Counted from the first letter of the stretch, positions 18,409 through 27,789 are shown. The stretch is 64,000 nt of DNA from Morganella sibonii (GCF_040560245.1 NZ_JAKMWP010000012.1); one strand, 5' to 3'. Made by a program: numbers and translations. The notes: a model not told the origin generated them from the letters alone.

Positions 18409-19458
18409 TCAGTCTTCACCGGCCGTAAAATTACGGCGTGGTTTGACTTGCGCCATACTTTCCAGAATGCGGTGATAATTTTCAAAGCGTTCCGCGCTTA
18501 TTTTGCCGTTTTCGACAGCATCGCGCAGTGCACAGCCCGGGTCGTCCCCGTGTTTGCAGTCGCGGAATTTACAGCCGCCGAGATAATCGCGGAACTCTGT
18601 AAATCCCTGAGTAACCTGCTCCGGTGTCAGGTGCCACAAACCGAATTCACGCACCCCCGGTGAGTCGATCACATCGCCGCCGTGCGGGAAATGATACAGC
18701 CGTGAGGCGGTGGTGGTGTGCTGACCCAGCCCGGAAACATCAGAAACATTATTAACCAGAATATCTGCGGTTTCCGGCAGCAATGTATTGAGCAGGCTTG
18801 ATTTTCCGACACCGGATTGTCCGGCGAAGATGGAAATCCGCCCGGCCAGTGCCGCAGTCAGCGCATCAATCCCCTCGCCGGTGTGGCCGGACACTTCCAG
18901 CACACGGTATCCGATATTACGATAGATATTCATTAAATCATTGACCAGGGCGCGGCTTTCATCATTCAGCAGGTCAATTTTGTTGAGGACAATCAGCGGC
19001 TCCACACCCAGTGTTTCGCAGGCGACCAGGTAGCGATCAATAATATTGAGCGATAACTCCGGTAAAATGGCGGAAACAATCACGATCTGGTTGATATTGG
19101 CAGCGATCGGTTTTAAACCGTCATAAAAATCAGGGCGGGTCAGTACGGATTCTCGCTCATGTACCGCCTCGACAATCCCGTTAACACGGCCTTCCTCGTT
19201 ATTCTGCAATGCCGCACGCCAGACCACGCGATCACCGGTGACCAGTGATTTGATAGTGCGGCGCAGGTTACAGCGCTGTACAGAGCCGTCTGCCGCCTCA
19301 ATATCCGCATGCTGCCCGAAGCGGCTGATTACCTGTCCTTCCTGAGCCTCACCGAACAGGCTGTCTTCAGGCTCCGGCCGGTTCTCTCTGCGCAGTTTGC
19401 GCTGCTGGTTTGCCTGAACACGCCGTACCTGACCTTTGGAAAGTTTTTGTTTAGCCAA
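18409..19458 (-). CDS. rsgA: Ribosome small-subunit GTPase RsgA
   Basis: Circularly permuted GTPase that proofreads late 30S maturation. The 349-residue protein has a basic N-terminal extension, an OB fold, the permuted G motifs (NKIDLL before GQSGVGKSSLLN, then DSPGVREFG) and a C-terminal zinc knuckle with C..C-H-C spacing in GCKFRDCKHGDDPGC. It lies head-to-head with orn, as in E. coli. Confidence 0.97.
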   Translation of the reverse strand: MAKQKLSKGQVRRVQANQQRKLRRENRPEPEDSLFGEAQEGQVISRFGQHADIEAADGSVQRCNLRRTIKSLVTGDRVVWRAALQNNEEGRVNGIVEAVHERESVLTRPDFYDGLKPIAANINQIVIVSAILPELSLNIIDRYLVACETLGVEPLIVLNKIDLLNDESRALVNDLMNIYRNIGYRVLEVSGHTGEGIDALTAALAGRISIFAGQSGVGKSSLLNTLLPETADILVNNVSDVSGLGQHTTTASRLYHFPHGGDVIDSPGVREFGLWHLTPEQVTQGFTEFRDYLGGCKFRDCKHGDDPGCALRDAVENGKISAERFENYHRILESMAQVKPRRNFTAGED

Positions 19459-19622
19459 CGAAACCTCGTCTGTTTTGACACCACGTAAAGAAGAAAGTGC
19501 CCGCCGGGGTGACTCGCAGCAGGGCTGATTACGCGCTATGATACACCATTCATTTTACCCGTCATCATTCAATCCGTATGAATAAAAAACAGGCGGATGC
19601 TCAGGTAACTATAGGATACAAC

Positions 19623-20168
19623 ATGGCTAAAAGTGAACAGAACCTTATCTGGATTGATCTGGAAATGACCGGACTTGACCCGGAACGTGACCGGATTATC
19701 GAAATCGCCACCATTGTGACGGATGCAAACCTGAACATTCTGGCGGAAGGCCCGGTTCTGGCGGTACATCAGTCAGATGAACAATTAGGTCTGATGGATG
19801 ACTGGAATGTCCGCACACACGGTGCCAGCGGGTTAACTGAGCGCGTCCGTGCCAGTACATACTCCGATGCGCAGGCAGAGCAGGCCACTATCGCGTTCCT
19901 GGAACAGTGGGTGCCGCAGGGGGTATCACCTATCTGCGGTAACAGTGTCGGCCAGGATCGCCGTTTTCTGTTCCGCTATATGCCTGCCCTGGAACAGTAT
20001 TTCCACTATCGCTATCTGGATGTCAGCACGCTGAAAGAGCTGGCCCGCCGCTGGAAACCGGAAGTGCTGGATGGCTTTACCAAGAAAAATACCCATCAGG
20101 CGCTGGATGATATCCGCGAGTCGATTGCTGAACTGGCATACTACCGTGAAACCTTTATCCGTCTGTGA
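19623..20168 (+). CDS. orn: Oligoribonuclease
   Basis: DEDDh 3'-5' exoribonuclease that degrades di- to pentaribonucleotides (nanoRNA), essential in E. coli. Visible motifs: IDLEMTGLD near the N-terminus (first Asp/Glu pair), GNSVGQDRRFL with the middle Asp, and HQALDDIRES with the last His/Asp. I start at MAKSEQNLIW (181 residues, same as E. coli) with AGGA upstream; an in-frame ATG at 19578 would add 15 atypical residues. Confidence 0.97.
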   Translation: MAKSEQNLIWIDLEMTGLDPERDRIIEIATIVTDANLNILAEGPVLAVHQSDEQLGLMDDWNVRTHGASGLTERVRASTYSDAQAEQATIAFLEQWVPQGVSPICGNSVGQDRRFLFRYMPALEQYFHYRYLDVSTLKELARRWKPEVLDGFTKKNTHQALDDIRESIAELAYYRETFIRL

Positions 20169-20266
20169 TAAAACGGGGCACATGATTTTCAGCCGCAGAC
20201 AGGTTAATATTAACGCAGGTTGCGTATTTTATAGCAGAATTGCCGGTTTTATCGGCATCTGAACAA

Positions 20267-20314
20267 AAAAATTCATTTTTTCGTGCCGGAGGGCTTGCCA
20301 GAAAATGAATTTTT
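20267..20314. repeat. 13-bp inverted repeat around the tRNA-Gly promoter
   Basis: AAAAATTCATTTT at 20267-20279 and its exact complement at 20302-20314. The right arm lies in the spacer between the -35 and -10 boxes of the tRNA promoter. It could be a regulatory structure or the weak end of the orn transcript. Confidence 0.45.
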
Positions 20315-20322
20315 CGTATAAT
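20295..20322 (+). promoter_or_regulatory. Promoter of the tRNA-Gly cluster
   Basis: TTGCCA at 20295-20300, 16-base spacer, perfect TATAAT at 20317-20322, followed by a GC-rich discriminator (GCGCTCCCC) typical of stringently controlled stable-RNA promoters. About 55 bases before the first tRNA. Confidence 0.8.
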
Positions 20323-20382
20323 GCGCTCCCCGTACCGAGATAGATTTTCAATCGAAAGCGGTGCGGGCAAATTGCAAAATAT

Positions 20383-20458
<76 letters not shown>

Positions 20459-20493
20459 ATTTTCAGTTTGTCAGGTAATATACCGGTTGTGAT

Positions 20494-20569
<76 letters not shown>

Positions 20570-20603
20570 ATTTTCAGATTGTCAGGTATATACCGGTTGT
20601 GAC

Positions 20604-20679
<76 letters not shown>

Positions 20680-21095
20680 ATTTTTTCTTCTCTTTTATTA
20701 TCTCCCCCTGAAGTATCATTATCCTGAAGTTTACCTTTGCTGTTTTCTGTTACCGGTTACACCGGGAAAATTGTTGTGCAGTGCAAATAAGCATCAGTCA
20801 CAGTCATCGGCAGCGCAAAATGGACCAGACCGGGTTTTTGCTGATAATTTAATCGGTTAGATGGTTTTTTTCGTAAATACAGGGAAAAAACTTGCTAATC
20901 CCGGCAGGGTGAAATAGAATTTGCGCCCTCTCCGCCGAAGGGGCAGATGAACGATCACCAGCGGTGATTATTCAGACAGTGAAAGATTATCACCGGTACT
21001 TTCCGGACTATCTTTATATCAGTTTCTGCTTTTCATCACCTTTCACAGGGTGATTAAGTCAAACCGGGGCCATTTTTTTGTCCTGATGTCATTTT

Positions 21096-21104
21096 TTATC
21101 CACA
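21096..21104 (+). promoter_or_regulatory. DnaA box 1 (TTATCCACA)
   Basis: Perfect match to the high-affinity DnaA consensus in the datA-like region. Confidence 0.85.
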
Positions 21105-21119
21105 GCGCTGCAGGGCATG

Positions 21120-21128
21120 TTATTCACA
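21120..21128 (+). promoter_or_regulatory. DnaA box 2 (TTATTCACA)
   Basis: Perfect TTATNCACA match, 15 bases after box 1. Confidence 0.82.
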
Positions 21129-21162
21129 TCCTGGGTGTTCTGACACACTTTTCTGCACAGAG

Positions 21163-21171
21163 TTATCCACA
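21163..21171 (+). promoter_or_regulatory. DnaA box 3 (TTATCCACA)
   Basis: Perfect high-affinity box, preceded by a one-mismatch box (TTCTGCACA, 21151-21159). Confidence 0.85.
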
Positions 21172-21228
21172 GGCTGGTTTTGTCGGCTGAATCACAGAAT
21201 TACGCTGAATACCGGAATAATACCTGTT

Positions 21229-21241
21229 TAATATATTGATA
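21229..21241 (-). promoter_or_regulatory. IHF binding site in the datA-like region
   Basis: The plus strand reads TAATATATTGATA, the exact complement of the IHF consensus WATCAANNNNTTR, in an AT-rich stretch between DnaA boxes 3 and 4. In E. coli datA, IHF bound between DnaA boxes is needed for function. Confidence 0.78.
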
Positions 21242-21325
21242 TTTATATGTTAATTTAATTTATGTGAATTGTGTGACAGCTCTCTTGTATTTTTTCTTCA
21301 CATTGATAGGCAAGGTCTTTTTATA

Positions 21326-21334
21326 TTATTCACA
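21326..21334 (+). promoter_or_regulatory. DnaA box 4 (TTATTCACA)
   Basis: Perfect TTATNCACA match on the far side of the IHF site. Confidence 0.82.
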
Positions 21335-21345
21335 ACACTGAACAT

Positions 21346-21354
21346 TGTGGATAA
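21346..21354 (-). promoter_or_regulatory. DnaA box 5 (TTATCCACA, inverted)
   Basis: TGTGGATAA on the plus strand, inverted relative to box 4, 24 bases before the 3' end of queG. Confidence 0.85.
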
Positions 21355-21377
21355 CTTAACGGAATAATCAGGCGGGA

Positions 21378-22535
21378 TCAGGCGTCGCGGGGTAAACCTT
21401 TGGAAATGGCGCGGATTAGCCGTTTTTGTTGTGAAGTCTGTATTTCGATACCTGATTCATCTCTTTTGGCATACTGACGGGCAACCGCCCAGCGGATATG
21501 TTCATCAAGCCAGTCAGCCAGTCCGGTTTTTTCTGTCAGTGCGATAATAATCTTATCTTCATACGGGGCGTTACCGAGCGCGACACTGATATTTCTCAGC
21601 CAGCGCAGATATCCGATGCGCCGGATAGCTGAGCCCTCCGTCACCCGCAGGAAAGTCGCTTCATCCCAGGCAAATAAATCCAGCAGCTCAGGCGTATGCA
21701 GACGCTTACGCGGTGAGAAATCGTCCTCGTCAGTCAGTTGTGAGAAGCGGTTCCACGGACAGATCAGCTGGCAGTCATCACAGCCGTAAATGCGGTTTCC
21801 CATCAGCGGGCGGAATTCTTCGGGGATCGCGCCCTCCAGCTCAATGGTGAGATAGGAGATACAGCGGCGTGCATCGACAGTATAAGGCGCGACAATCGCC
21901 TGAGTCGGGCAGGTGGTCATGCAGGCAACACAGCGGCCGCACTGCTCCTCAACAGGGGTATCAACCGGCAGCGGCAGGTTGATCAGCAGTTCGCCGAGAA
22001 AAAACCAGGAACCGGCCTCACGATTTAATATAAGTGAGTGCTTACCAACCCAGCCAAGGCCGGCTTTGGCTGCCAGCGGGCGTTCCAGTACCGGTGCTGA
22101 GTCGACAAACGGACGGTAACTGAGGGTATTTCCCAGAGCGAGCTCATCACACTCAGCCTGAATCCGCTCTCCCAGCTGCTTCAGGCGCTGGCGCAGAAGT
22201 TTGTGATAATCCCGCCCCAGCGCATAACGGCTGATATAACCCTGTTCCGGGTTTTGCAGCACAGCGGCAAAGGCCGCTTTGGCCGGAAGATAGTTCATCC
22301 GCACGCTGATCACCCGCAGTGTGCCCGGCAGCAATTCATGAGGGCGTGCGCGCATCATGCCGTGACGCGCCATCCAGTCCATCTCACCCTGATAGCCCGC
22401 ATCCAGCCATGCCTGTAACTTCGGCTCTTCCGCGCTGAGATCCGTATCGCAGATACCGACCTGCTGAAAGCCGAGTTCATGCCCCCATTGTTTTATCCGG
22501 GCGGCAAGCTGATGTAATGCGGAGTCAGTGCTCAT
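21378..22535 (-). CDS. queG: Epoxyqueuosine reductase
   Basis: Cobalamin-dependent iron-sulfur enzyme that reduces epoxyqueuosine to queuosine in tRNA wobble position 34. Two ferredoxin-like 4Fe-4S cysteine sets are visible: CGRCVACMTTCPTQ and CDDCQLICPWN. The start MSTDSALHQLAARIKQWG at 22535 aligns with E. coli and gives 385 residues; the reading frame is open 41 codons further upstream but without family similarity. Divergent from tsaE; nnr, which E. coli has between them, is missing. Confidence 0.96.
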   Translation of the reverse strand: MSTDSALHQLAARIKQWGHELGFQQVGICDTDLSAEEPKLQAWLDAGYQGEMDWMARHGMMRARPHELLPGTLRVISVRMNYLPAKAAFAAVLQNPEQGYISRYALGRDYHKLLRQRLKQLGERIQAECDELALGNTLSYRPFVDSAPVLERPLAAKAGLGWVGKHSLILNREAGSWFFLGELLINLPLPVDTPVEEQCGRCVACMTTCPTQAIVAPYTVDARRCISYLTIELEGAIPEEFRPLMGNRIYGCDDCQLICPWNRFSQLTDEDDFSPRKRLHTPELLDLFAWDEATFLRVTEGSAIRRIGYLRWLRNISVALGNAPYEDKIIIALTEKTGLADWLDEHIRWAVARQYAKRDESGIEIQTSQQKRLIRAISKGLPRDA

Positions 22536-22728
22536 GAGTGAGTGTTTACTTACATTGCAGGGGTGATGGTGAATGGTGCGGAGTTTATCACAGAGTGTCC
22601 GGCACAAAAACTGCGCATTATTGTCGTTTTTTCGCACGCCGTTATGCAGGTATATCACCGGAATGTGGTATGTTTAACGGATTACACGCTCAATTATTTC
22701 AATAAAATAACCTGTGACGACAACGAGA

Positions 22729-23193
22729 ATGAAAGAACGTCTGTTTACGCTGGCAGATGAAGCTGCCACCGTCGCGCTCGGCCGTGCACTGGCACAGCAG
22801 AGTCAGCGCGGATTTGTCCTGCATCTTTTCGGCGATCTGGGTGCCGGAAAAACCACCTTCAGCCGCGGTTTCCTTCAGGCACTGGGCCATCAGGGACATG
22901 TGAAAAGCCCGACTTACACCCTGGTGGAGCCGTACGAGCTCTCACCGCGCCCGGTCTATCATTTTGACCTGTATCGTCTGGCCGATCCGGAAGAACTGGA
23001 ATTTATGGGTATCCGCGATTATTTCGGGGAAAACACCGTGAGCCTGGTCGAATGGCCGCAAAAAGGCGCCGGTTTTCTGCCGGATGCAGATTTGGAATTG
23101 CACTTACGGTATGATGGGGAAGGACGGGAAGCGCGCTTTACCGCCCGTTCGCCTTATGGTGAAGAACTCCTGGATAAGTTAGCGGAGATGTGA
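22729..23193 (+). CDS. tsaE: tRNA t6A biosynthesis ATPase TsaE
   Basis: ATPase of the TsaBDE complex that makes threonylcarbamoyladenosine-37 in ANN-decoding tRNAs. Walker A is GDLGAGKTTFSRGF near residues 36-49, followed by HVKSPTYTLVEPY, FDLYRL and ELEFMGIRDYF. I start at ATG 22729 (MKERLFTL, 154 residues, E. coli 153); a GTG 15 bases upstream is the alternative. First gene of the tsaE-amiB-mutL-miaA-hfq-hflX series. Confidence 0.95.
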   Translation: MKERLFTLADEAATVALGRALAQQSQRGFVLHLFGDLGAGKTTFSRGFLQALGHQGHVKSPTYTLVEPYELSPRPVYHFDLYRLADPEELEFMGIRDYFGENTVSLVEWPQKGAGFLPDADLELHLRYDGEGREARFTARSPYGEELLDKLAEM

Positions 23194-23206
23194 GGAATTA
23201 CCGAGA

Positions 23207-24502
23207 ATGAATGCATATCTGACACGGAAATCTGATGTGGCCGCCGTATCGTGGCTGACGGCGCTGATTTTCTGCATGAGCCTGCTGTTCAGCACAGCCG
23301 GGCACGCCGCATCCCTGACGGGAATCAATGTAAGTAATAACGGCTCTCAGGGAACATTACAGCTCAGTTTTGACGGTAAACCACAGTACAAACTGTTTCC
23401 GCTGCACGACCCGGAGCGTCTGGTCATCGACATCCGTCAGCCGCAGAAAATTACCGGCCTGCCGATCAACCTTGATAACGGGCTGATTAACGTCGTCAGA
23501 GAGAGCCGCGCCCCGGATGCTCAGCATCAGCGTATTGTGCTGGAACTGGCGGAAAAGAGCACTTTCCGTGATTCAGCGGATAACGGCGGGCTGACTATTA
23601 CCCTGACCGGCAAAAACAGTTATACCACAGCCCCGGTGGCTGCCGCACAACCGGTAACCGCCACAACCGGCAAACCACTGCGCATGAACGGCAGCACACA
23701 GTCAGCCCCGGTTGCAGCTGCCCCGGCCGCGGTACCGGCGCAGGCAAAAATCCCGGTTGTACCGACAGGTAAACTGCCGAAAAACAGCCGTCAGGTGGTG
23801 GTGGCGATTGATGCCGGACACGGCGGGAAAGATCCCGGCGCTATCGGGCAGAATGGTCTGAGAGAGAAAAACGTCACTATCAGTATCGCCCGTAAGCTGG
23901 AAAAGCGTCTGAAAGATGACCCGATGTTCAAACCGGTTCTGACCCGTGACGGCGATTATTTTATCTCCGTTGCCGGACGCTCGGAAGTGGCGCGCAAATT
24001 CGGTGCCAATATGCTGGTCTCCATCCATGCGGATTCCGCGCCAAACCGCACCGCGACCGGCTCATCGGTCTGGGTACTCTCTAACCGGCGGGCAAACAAC
24101 GAATTAGGTAACTGGCTGGAACAGAGCGAGAAGCAATCGGAACTGCTCGGCGGTGCCGGTGATGCGCTGGCAAACGGTGCGGACCCGTATCTCAGCCAGG
24201 CCGTGCTGGATCTCCAGTTCGGTAACTCCCAGCGTGTCGGTTATGCCGTGGCGCAGGATGTGATCCGCCAGCTGCGCAAGATAGGTAAAGTTCACAAAGG
24301 CACACCGGAACACGCGAGCCTGGGTGTACTGCGCTCGCCGGATATTCCGTCCATTCTGGTGGAAACCGGTTTTATCAGTAACAGCACTGAAGAACAGCTG
24401 TTAGGGTCCGATACTTATCAGGAACAGGTGGCTGCCGCGATTCACGGCGGGTTACGCGAATATTTTACCGCGAATCCGTTACAGGCGGCACCGTCCAAAT
24501 AA
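23207..24502 (+). CDS. amiB: N-acetylmuramoyl-L-alanine amidase AmiB
   Basis: Periplasmic zinc amidase that splits septal peptidoglycan, activated by EnvC. Signal peptide to about residue 34 (GHAA), AMIN domain about 36-135, an Ala/Pro linker, then the Amidase_3 domain from about 195. Zinc and catalytic residues: His205 (DAGHGGKDPGA), Glu220 (REKNVTI), His274 (SIHADSAP) and Glu386 (VETGFISN). 431 residues (E. coli 445). Thirteen bases after tsaE. Confidence 0.96.
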   Translation: MNAYLTRKSDVAAVSWLTALIFCMSLLFSTAGHAASLTGINVSNNGSQGTLQLSFDGKPQYKLFPLHDPERLVIDIRQPQKITGLPINLDNGLINVVRESRAPDAQHQRIVLELAEKSTFRDSADNGGLTITLTGKNSYTTAPVAAAQPVTATTGKPLRMNGSTQSAPVAAAPAAVPAQAKIPVVPTGKLPKNSRQVVVAIDAGHGGKDPGAIGQNGLREKNVTISIARKLEKRLKDDPMFKPVLTRDGDYFISVAGRSEVARKFGANMLVSIHADSAPNRTATGSSVWVLSNRRANNELGNWLEQSEKQSELLGGAGDALANGADPYLSQAVLDLQFGNSQRVGYAVAQDVIRQLRKIGKVHKGTPEHASLGVLRSPDIPSILVETGFISNSTEEQLLGSDTYQEQVAAAIHGGLREYFTANPLQAAPSK

Positions 24503-24521
24503 CAGGAGAACGGGGGCAATT

Positions 24522-26420
24522 ATGGCGATCCGGATTTTACCGCCGCAGCTGGCAAACCAGATAGCCGCAGGCGAAGTGGTTGAGCGCCCGGCATCGGTGG
24601 TGAAAGAACTGGTGGAAAACAGCCTGGACGCCGGTGCCACCCGTATCGATATTGATATTGAGCGCGGCGGTGAAAAGCTGATCCGTATCCGCGATAACGG
24701 CTGTGGTATTGCCAAAGACGAGCTGGCGCTTGCGCTGGCACGTCACGCCACCAGTAAAATCGCCACACTGGATGATCTCGAAGCCATCATGAGCATGGGA
24801 TTCCGCGGCGAGGCACTCGCCAGTATCAGCTCGGTATCCCGCCTGACCTTTACTTCCCGCACCCGTGAACAGAGCGAAGCCTGGCAGGCGTATGCCGAAG
24901 GACGGGAAATGGACGTGACGCTGAAACCGGCGGCACATCCGGCGGGCAGTACTGTGGAAGTGCTGGATCTTTTTTTCAATACCCCGGCCCGCCGGAAATT
25001 CCTGCGCACCGAAAAAACCGAGTTCGGCCACATTGATGAAGTGGTCCGGCGTATCGCGCTGTCCCGTTTTGATGTGGCCATTAATCTCACCCACAACGGT
25101 AAACTGATGCGCCAGTACCGCCCGGTCAAAGCGGAAGATCAGCAGGAACGCCGCCTGGGCGCTATCTGCGGTACGGCTTTTATGCAGCAGGCGCTGGCAG
25201 TGACCTGGTCTCATGAGGAACTGGCGATCCGCGGCTGGGTGGCTTCACCGGCGGATTACAGCGGCCCGGCTGATTTACAGTATTGTTATGTGAACGGGCG
25301 GATGATGCGTGACCGCCTGATCAACCACGCCATCCGTCAGGCGTATGAAGATCGGCTGAACGGCGATCAGCAACCGGCCTACGTTCTGTATCTGACCATT
25401 GACCCGCGCCAGGTGGATGTGAATGTGCATCCGGCCAAACATGAAGTGCGTTTTCATCAGGCGCGGCTGGTGCATGACTTTATTTATCAGGCAGTGCTCA
25501 GTGTGCTGAAACAGCATGAGCAGCCGGCTTCCCTGTTTGAGCCGGCGCCGTCAGTACCGCAGACACAGCATGTGCCCGAGAACCGCGCGGCGGCCGGTAA
25601 AAATATTTTTGAACGGGAGGAAGTACGTACTCCTTCCCCGCACCGGGAAACAGCGGCAGGTCCCGCATCATACAGCGGCTGTAACAGCGGGAAACCGGCA
25701 TATTCTGCGGAAAAACCCGTATACAGCCCGAAAGAAGCCGGAATATATCAGTCACTGATGCAGACTCCGGCGGAAAACCGGCCGCAGCTGTTTCCGGAAA
25801 AAAGTACTTTTCTGTCAGAAAACCGGATCAGTGCCGCAGGCGGGGCGGTGACGGAAAAAAGTGAGCGTGTAAGTTTTGGTAAAATCCTTACGCTTTATCC
25901 GCCGTGTTATGCGTTAATTGAGACAGATGCAGGTATTGCGCTGTTTTCCCTCAGCAAAGCGTCACATTATCTGCGGTGTCAGCAACTGATTCCGGGAGAG
26001 CAGGGACTGAAATCCCAGCCGCTGATGATCCCGCTTCAGATGGCATTAAGCGCACAGGAATGTGAGACATTTACGCGGTTTGCCGGGGTATTGCGTACTT
26101 TCGGCATAGAAGGTTCAGTTTCCCGTGGAAAAGCGACGATTCGTACGGTATCGTTACCGCTTCGTCAGCAAAATTTACCGCACCTTATCCCTGAATTACT
26201 GAACTTTCTGGCTGATAACCCGGATGCGGGTGAACACGCTGTTGCGGCGCGTCTGGCTGGTATGCTGACCGGTGAATCGCCGGTTCAGAGCAAAGCGCAG
26301 GCGGTGCAACTGCTGGCAGATGTGGAGCGGCTGTGCCCGGAACTGGTGCGCAGGCCGCCGGAAGATTTAGTGCAATTAATTGATTTAACTGAGGTCGTTG
26401 CAGCATTACGTCATGAGTGA
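24522..26420 (+). CDS. mutL: DNA mismatch repair protein MutL
   Basis: GHKL ATPase that links MutS mismatch recognition to MutH and UvrD. N-terminal ATPase motifs: ELVENSLDAGAT (Glu/Asn), DNGCGI, ARHATSKI and GFRGEALASI. A Pro/Ser-rich linker (about 330-430) joins the C-terminal dimerisation domain. It lacks the DQHA endonuclease motif, as expected in MutH-containing bacteria. 632 residues, slightly longer than E. coli (615) because of the linker. The end overlaps miaA by eight bases. Confidence 0.97.
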   Translation: MAIRILPPQLANQIAAGEVVERPASVVKELVENSLDAGATRIDIDIERGGEKLIRIRDNGCGIAKDELALALARHATSKIATLDDLEAIMSMGFRGEALASISSVSRLTFTSRTREQSEAWQAYAEGREMDVTLKPAAHPAGSTVEVLDLFFNTPARRKFLRTEKTEFGHIDEVVRRIALSRFDVAINLTHNGKLMRQYRPVKAEDQQERRLGAICGTAFMQQALAVTWSHEELAIRGWVASPADYSGPADLQYCYVNGRMMRDRLINHAIRQAYEDRLNGDQQPAYVLYLTIDPRQVDVNVHPAKHEVRFHQARLVHDFIYQAVLSVLKQHEQPASLFEPAPSVPQTQHVPENRAAAGKNIFEREEVRTPSPHRETAAGPASYSGCNSGKPAYSAEKPVYSPKEAGIYQSLMQTPAENRPQLFPEKSTFLSENRISAAGGAVTEKSERVSFGKILTLYPPCYALIETDAGIALFSLSKASHYLRCQQLIPGEQGLKSQPLMIPLQMALSAQECETFTRFAGVLRTFGIEGSVSRGKATIRTVSLPLRQQNLPHLIPELLNFLADNPDAGEHAVAARLAGMLTGESPVQSKAQAVQLLADVERLCPELVRRPPEDLVQLIDLTEVVAALRHE

Positions 26421-27351
26421 ACAGAATCATCATAAACCCGCAGCCCTGTTTCTGATGGGGCCGACGGCTTCAGGAAAAACCGCGCTGGCAATTGAACTGT
26501 GTCAGCGGCTGCCGGTGGAAATCATCAGTGTGGACTCCGCACTGATTTACAGGGGGATGGATATCGGGACCGCAAAGCCCGATGCTGCCGAACTGGCGCT
26601 CGCCCCGCACCGGCTGATTGATATTCTCGATCCGTCAGTGGCCTATTCCGCTGCCGATTTCCGCCGTGATGCACTGGCGGCGATGACAGATATCACCGCG
26701 CAGGGAAAAATTCCGCTGCTGGTCGGCGGAACCATGATGTATTTCAAGGCATTACTGGAAGGATTATCGCCGCTGCCGTCCGCTGACCCGGAAATCCGGG
26801 CGCAGATTGAGGCGCGGGCAGCGCAGGATGGCTGGCAGGTTCTTCATGACGAACTGAGCCGGATTGACCCCGTCGCCGGGGCACGAATCCATCCGAATGA
26901 TCCGCAGCGGCTCAGCCGGGCGCTGGAGGTATACTATATCTCCGGGAAAACGATGACAGAACTGACGGAAACCGCAGGGGAGAATTTGCCCTTTAATGCT
27001 TATCAGTTTGCCATTGCACCGGCAGATCGTAAAATATTGCATCAGCGAATTGAAATGCGTTTTCAGATGATGCTGAACGCCGGTTTTGAGGACGAAGTCC
27101 GTGCGCTGTATCAGCGCGGGGACCTTCATCCGGATTTGCCGTCGATCCGTTGTGTCGGCTACCGCCAGATGTGGTCTTATCTGGCCGGTGAAATCAGTTA
27201 TGACGACATGGTGTATCGGGGCATTTGCGCCACCCGCCAGCTTGCCAAGCGGCAGCTGACGTGGTTGCGGGGTTGGGAAGGTGTTCACTGGCTTGACAGT
27301 GAACAGCCTGAGCAATCTCTTAAAGCCGTTATGCATGTTCTTAGTGCATAG
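26413..27351 (+). CDS. miaA: tRNA dimethylallyltransferase MiaA
   Basis: Adds the dimethylallyl group to A37 of tRNAs reading UNN codons. P-loop GPTASGKTALAIEL at about 17-30, then SVDSALIYRGMDIGTAKP, LVGGTMMYFKALLEGLSPLP and the C-terminal LPSIRCVGYRQMW. The start ATG at 26413 overlaps the mutL stop (ATGAGTGA); a TTG 15 bases earlier is unlikely. 312 residues, close to E. coli (316). Confidence 0.97.
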   Translation: MSEQNHHKPAALFLMGPTASGKTALAIELCQRLPVEIISVDSALIYRGMDIGTAKPDAAELALAPHRLIDILDPSVAYSAADFRRDALAAMTDITAQGKIPLLVGGTMMYFKALLEGLSPLPSADPEIRAQIEARAAQDGWQVLHDELSRIDPVAGARIHPNDPQRLSRALEVYYISGKTMTELTETAGENLPFNAYQFAIAPADRKILHQRIEMRFQMMLNAGFEDEVRALYQRGDLHPDLPSIRCVGYRQMWSYLAGEISYDDMVYRGICATRQLAKRQLTWLRGWEGVHWLDSEQPEQSLKAVMHVLSA

Positions 27352-27457
27352 CGCCGTTGATTGTGTACAATTAACGGGTTACGAAAGTTTTGAGTAGTTA
27401 TTTTTCGAACCCAGTTTGGGTTTCATTTAAAAAACAACAAAATAAGGAAAATACAGA

Positions 27458-27763
27458 ATGGCTAAGGGGCAATCTTTGCAAGATCCGTTCCTGAACGCAT
27501 TACGTCGCGAAAGGGTTCCGGTTTCTATTTATCTGGTCAACGGTATTAAATTGCAGGGTCAGATCGAATCATTCGACCAGTTTGTTATTCTGCTGAAAAA
27601 CACGGTCAGCCAAATGGTTTATAAACACGCGATCTCTACCGTCGTACCTTCCCGTCCGGTTTCTCACCACAGCGGTGGCGCAAACCCGGGAACCGGCAGC
27701 AGCAATTACCACCAGTCAGCCGGTAATGGTGGTGCGCAACAGGATACTGATGGCGCTGAATAA
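27458..27763 (+). CDS. hfq: RNA chaperone Hfq
   Basis: Hexameric Sm-like protein that pairs small RNAs with mRNAs. The core (1-66) includes QDPFLNALRRERVPVSIYL and the Sm2 YKH motif (VYKHAIST). The disordered C-terminus is rich in Gly, Asn, Ser and Gln and ends DGAE like other enterobacterial Hfq. 101 residues (E. coli 102). AT-rich upstream DNA suggests its own promoter besides readthrough from miaA. Confidence 0.97.
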   Translation: MAKGQSLQDPFLNALRRERVPVSIYLVNGIKLQGQIESFDQFVILLKNTVSQMVYKHAISTVVPSRPVSHHSGGANPGTGSSNYHQSAGNGGAQQDTDGAE

Positions 27764-27789
27764 GTCAGTGTGCAGTTATCAATCGCGGA

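Larger units (their letters stand above)
20680..21377. other. datA: datA-like DnaA-titration locus (gene-free region)
   Basis: About 700 bases without a coding signal between the tRNA-Gly cluster and queG, the place where E. coli has datA, the site that with IHF promotes hydrolysis of DnaA-ATP. Five perfect TTATNCACA DnaA boxes lie at 21096-21104, 21120-21128, 21163-21171, 21326-21334 (plus) and 21346-21354 (minus). A perfect IHF consensus is at 21229-21241. One-mismatch boxes occur at 21151-21159 and in the GTGATTATTCAGA segment. GATC sites are rare, unlike oriC. Confidence 0.85.

Noticed and set aside
20680..21377. Chromosome origin oriC because of clustered DnaA boxes
   Set aside because: Very few GATC sites, no 13-mer unwinding array, and flanks are glyVXY and queG rather than mnmG/mioC. 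datA is the better fit.
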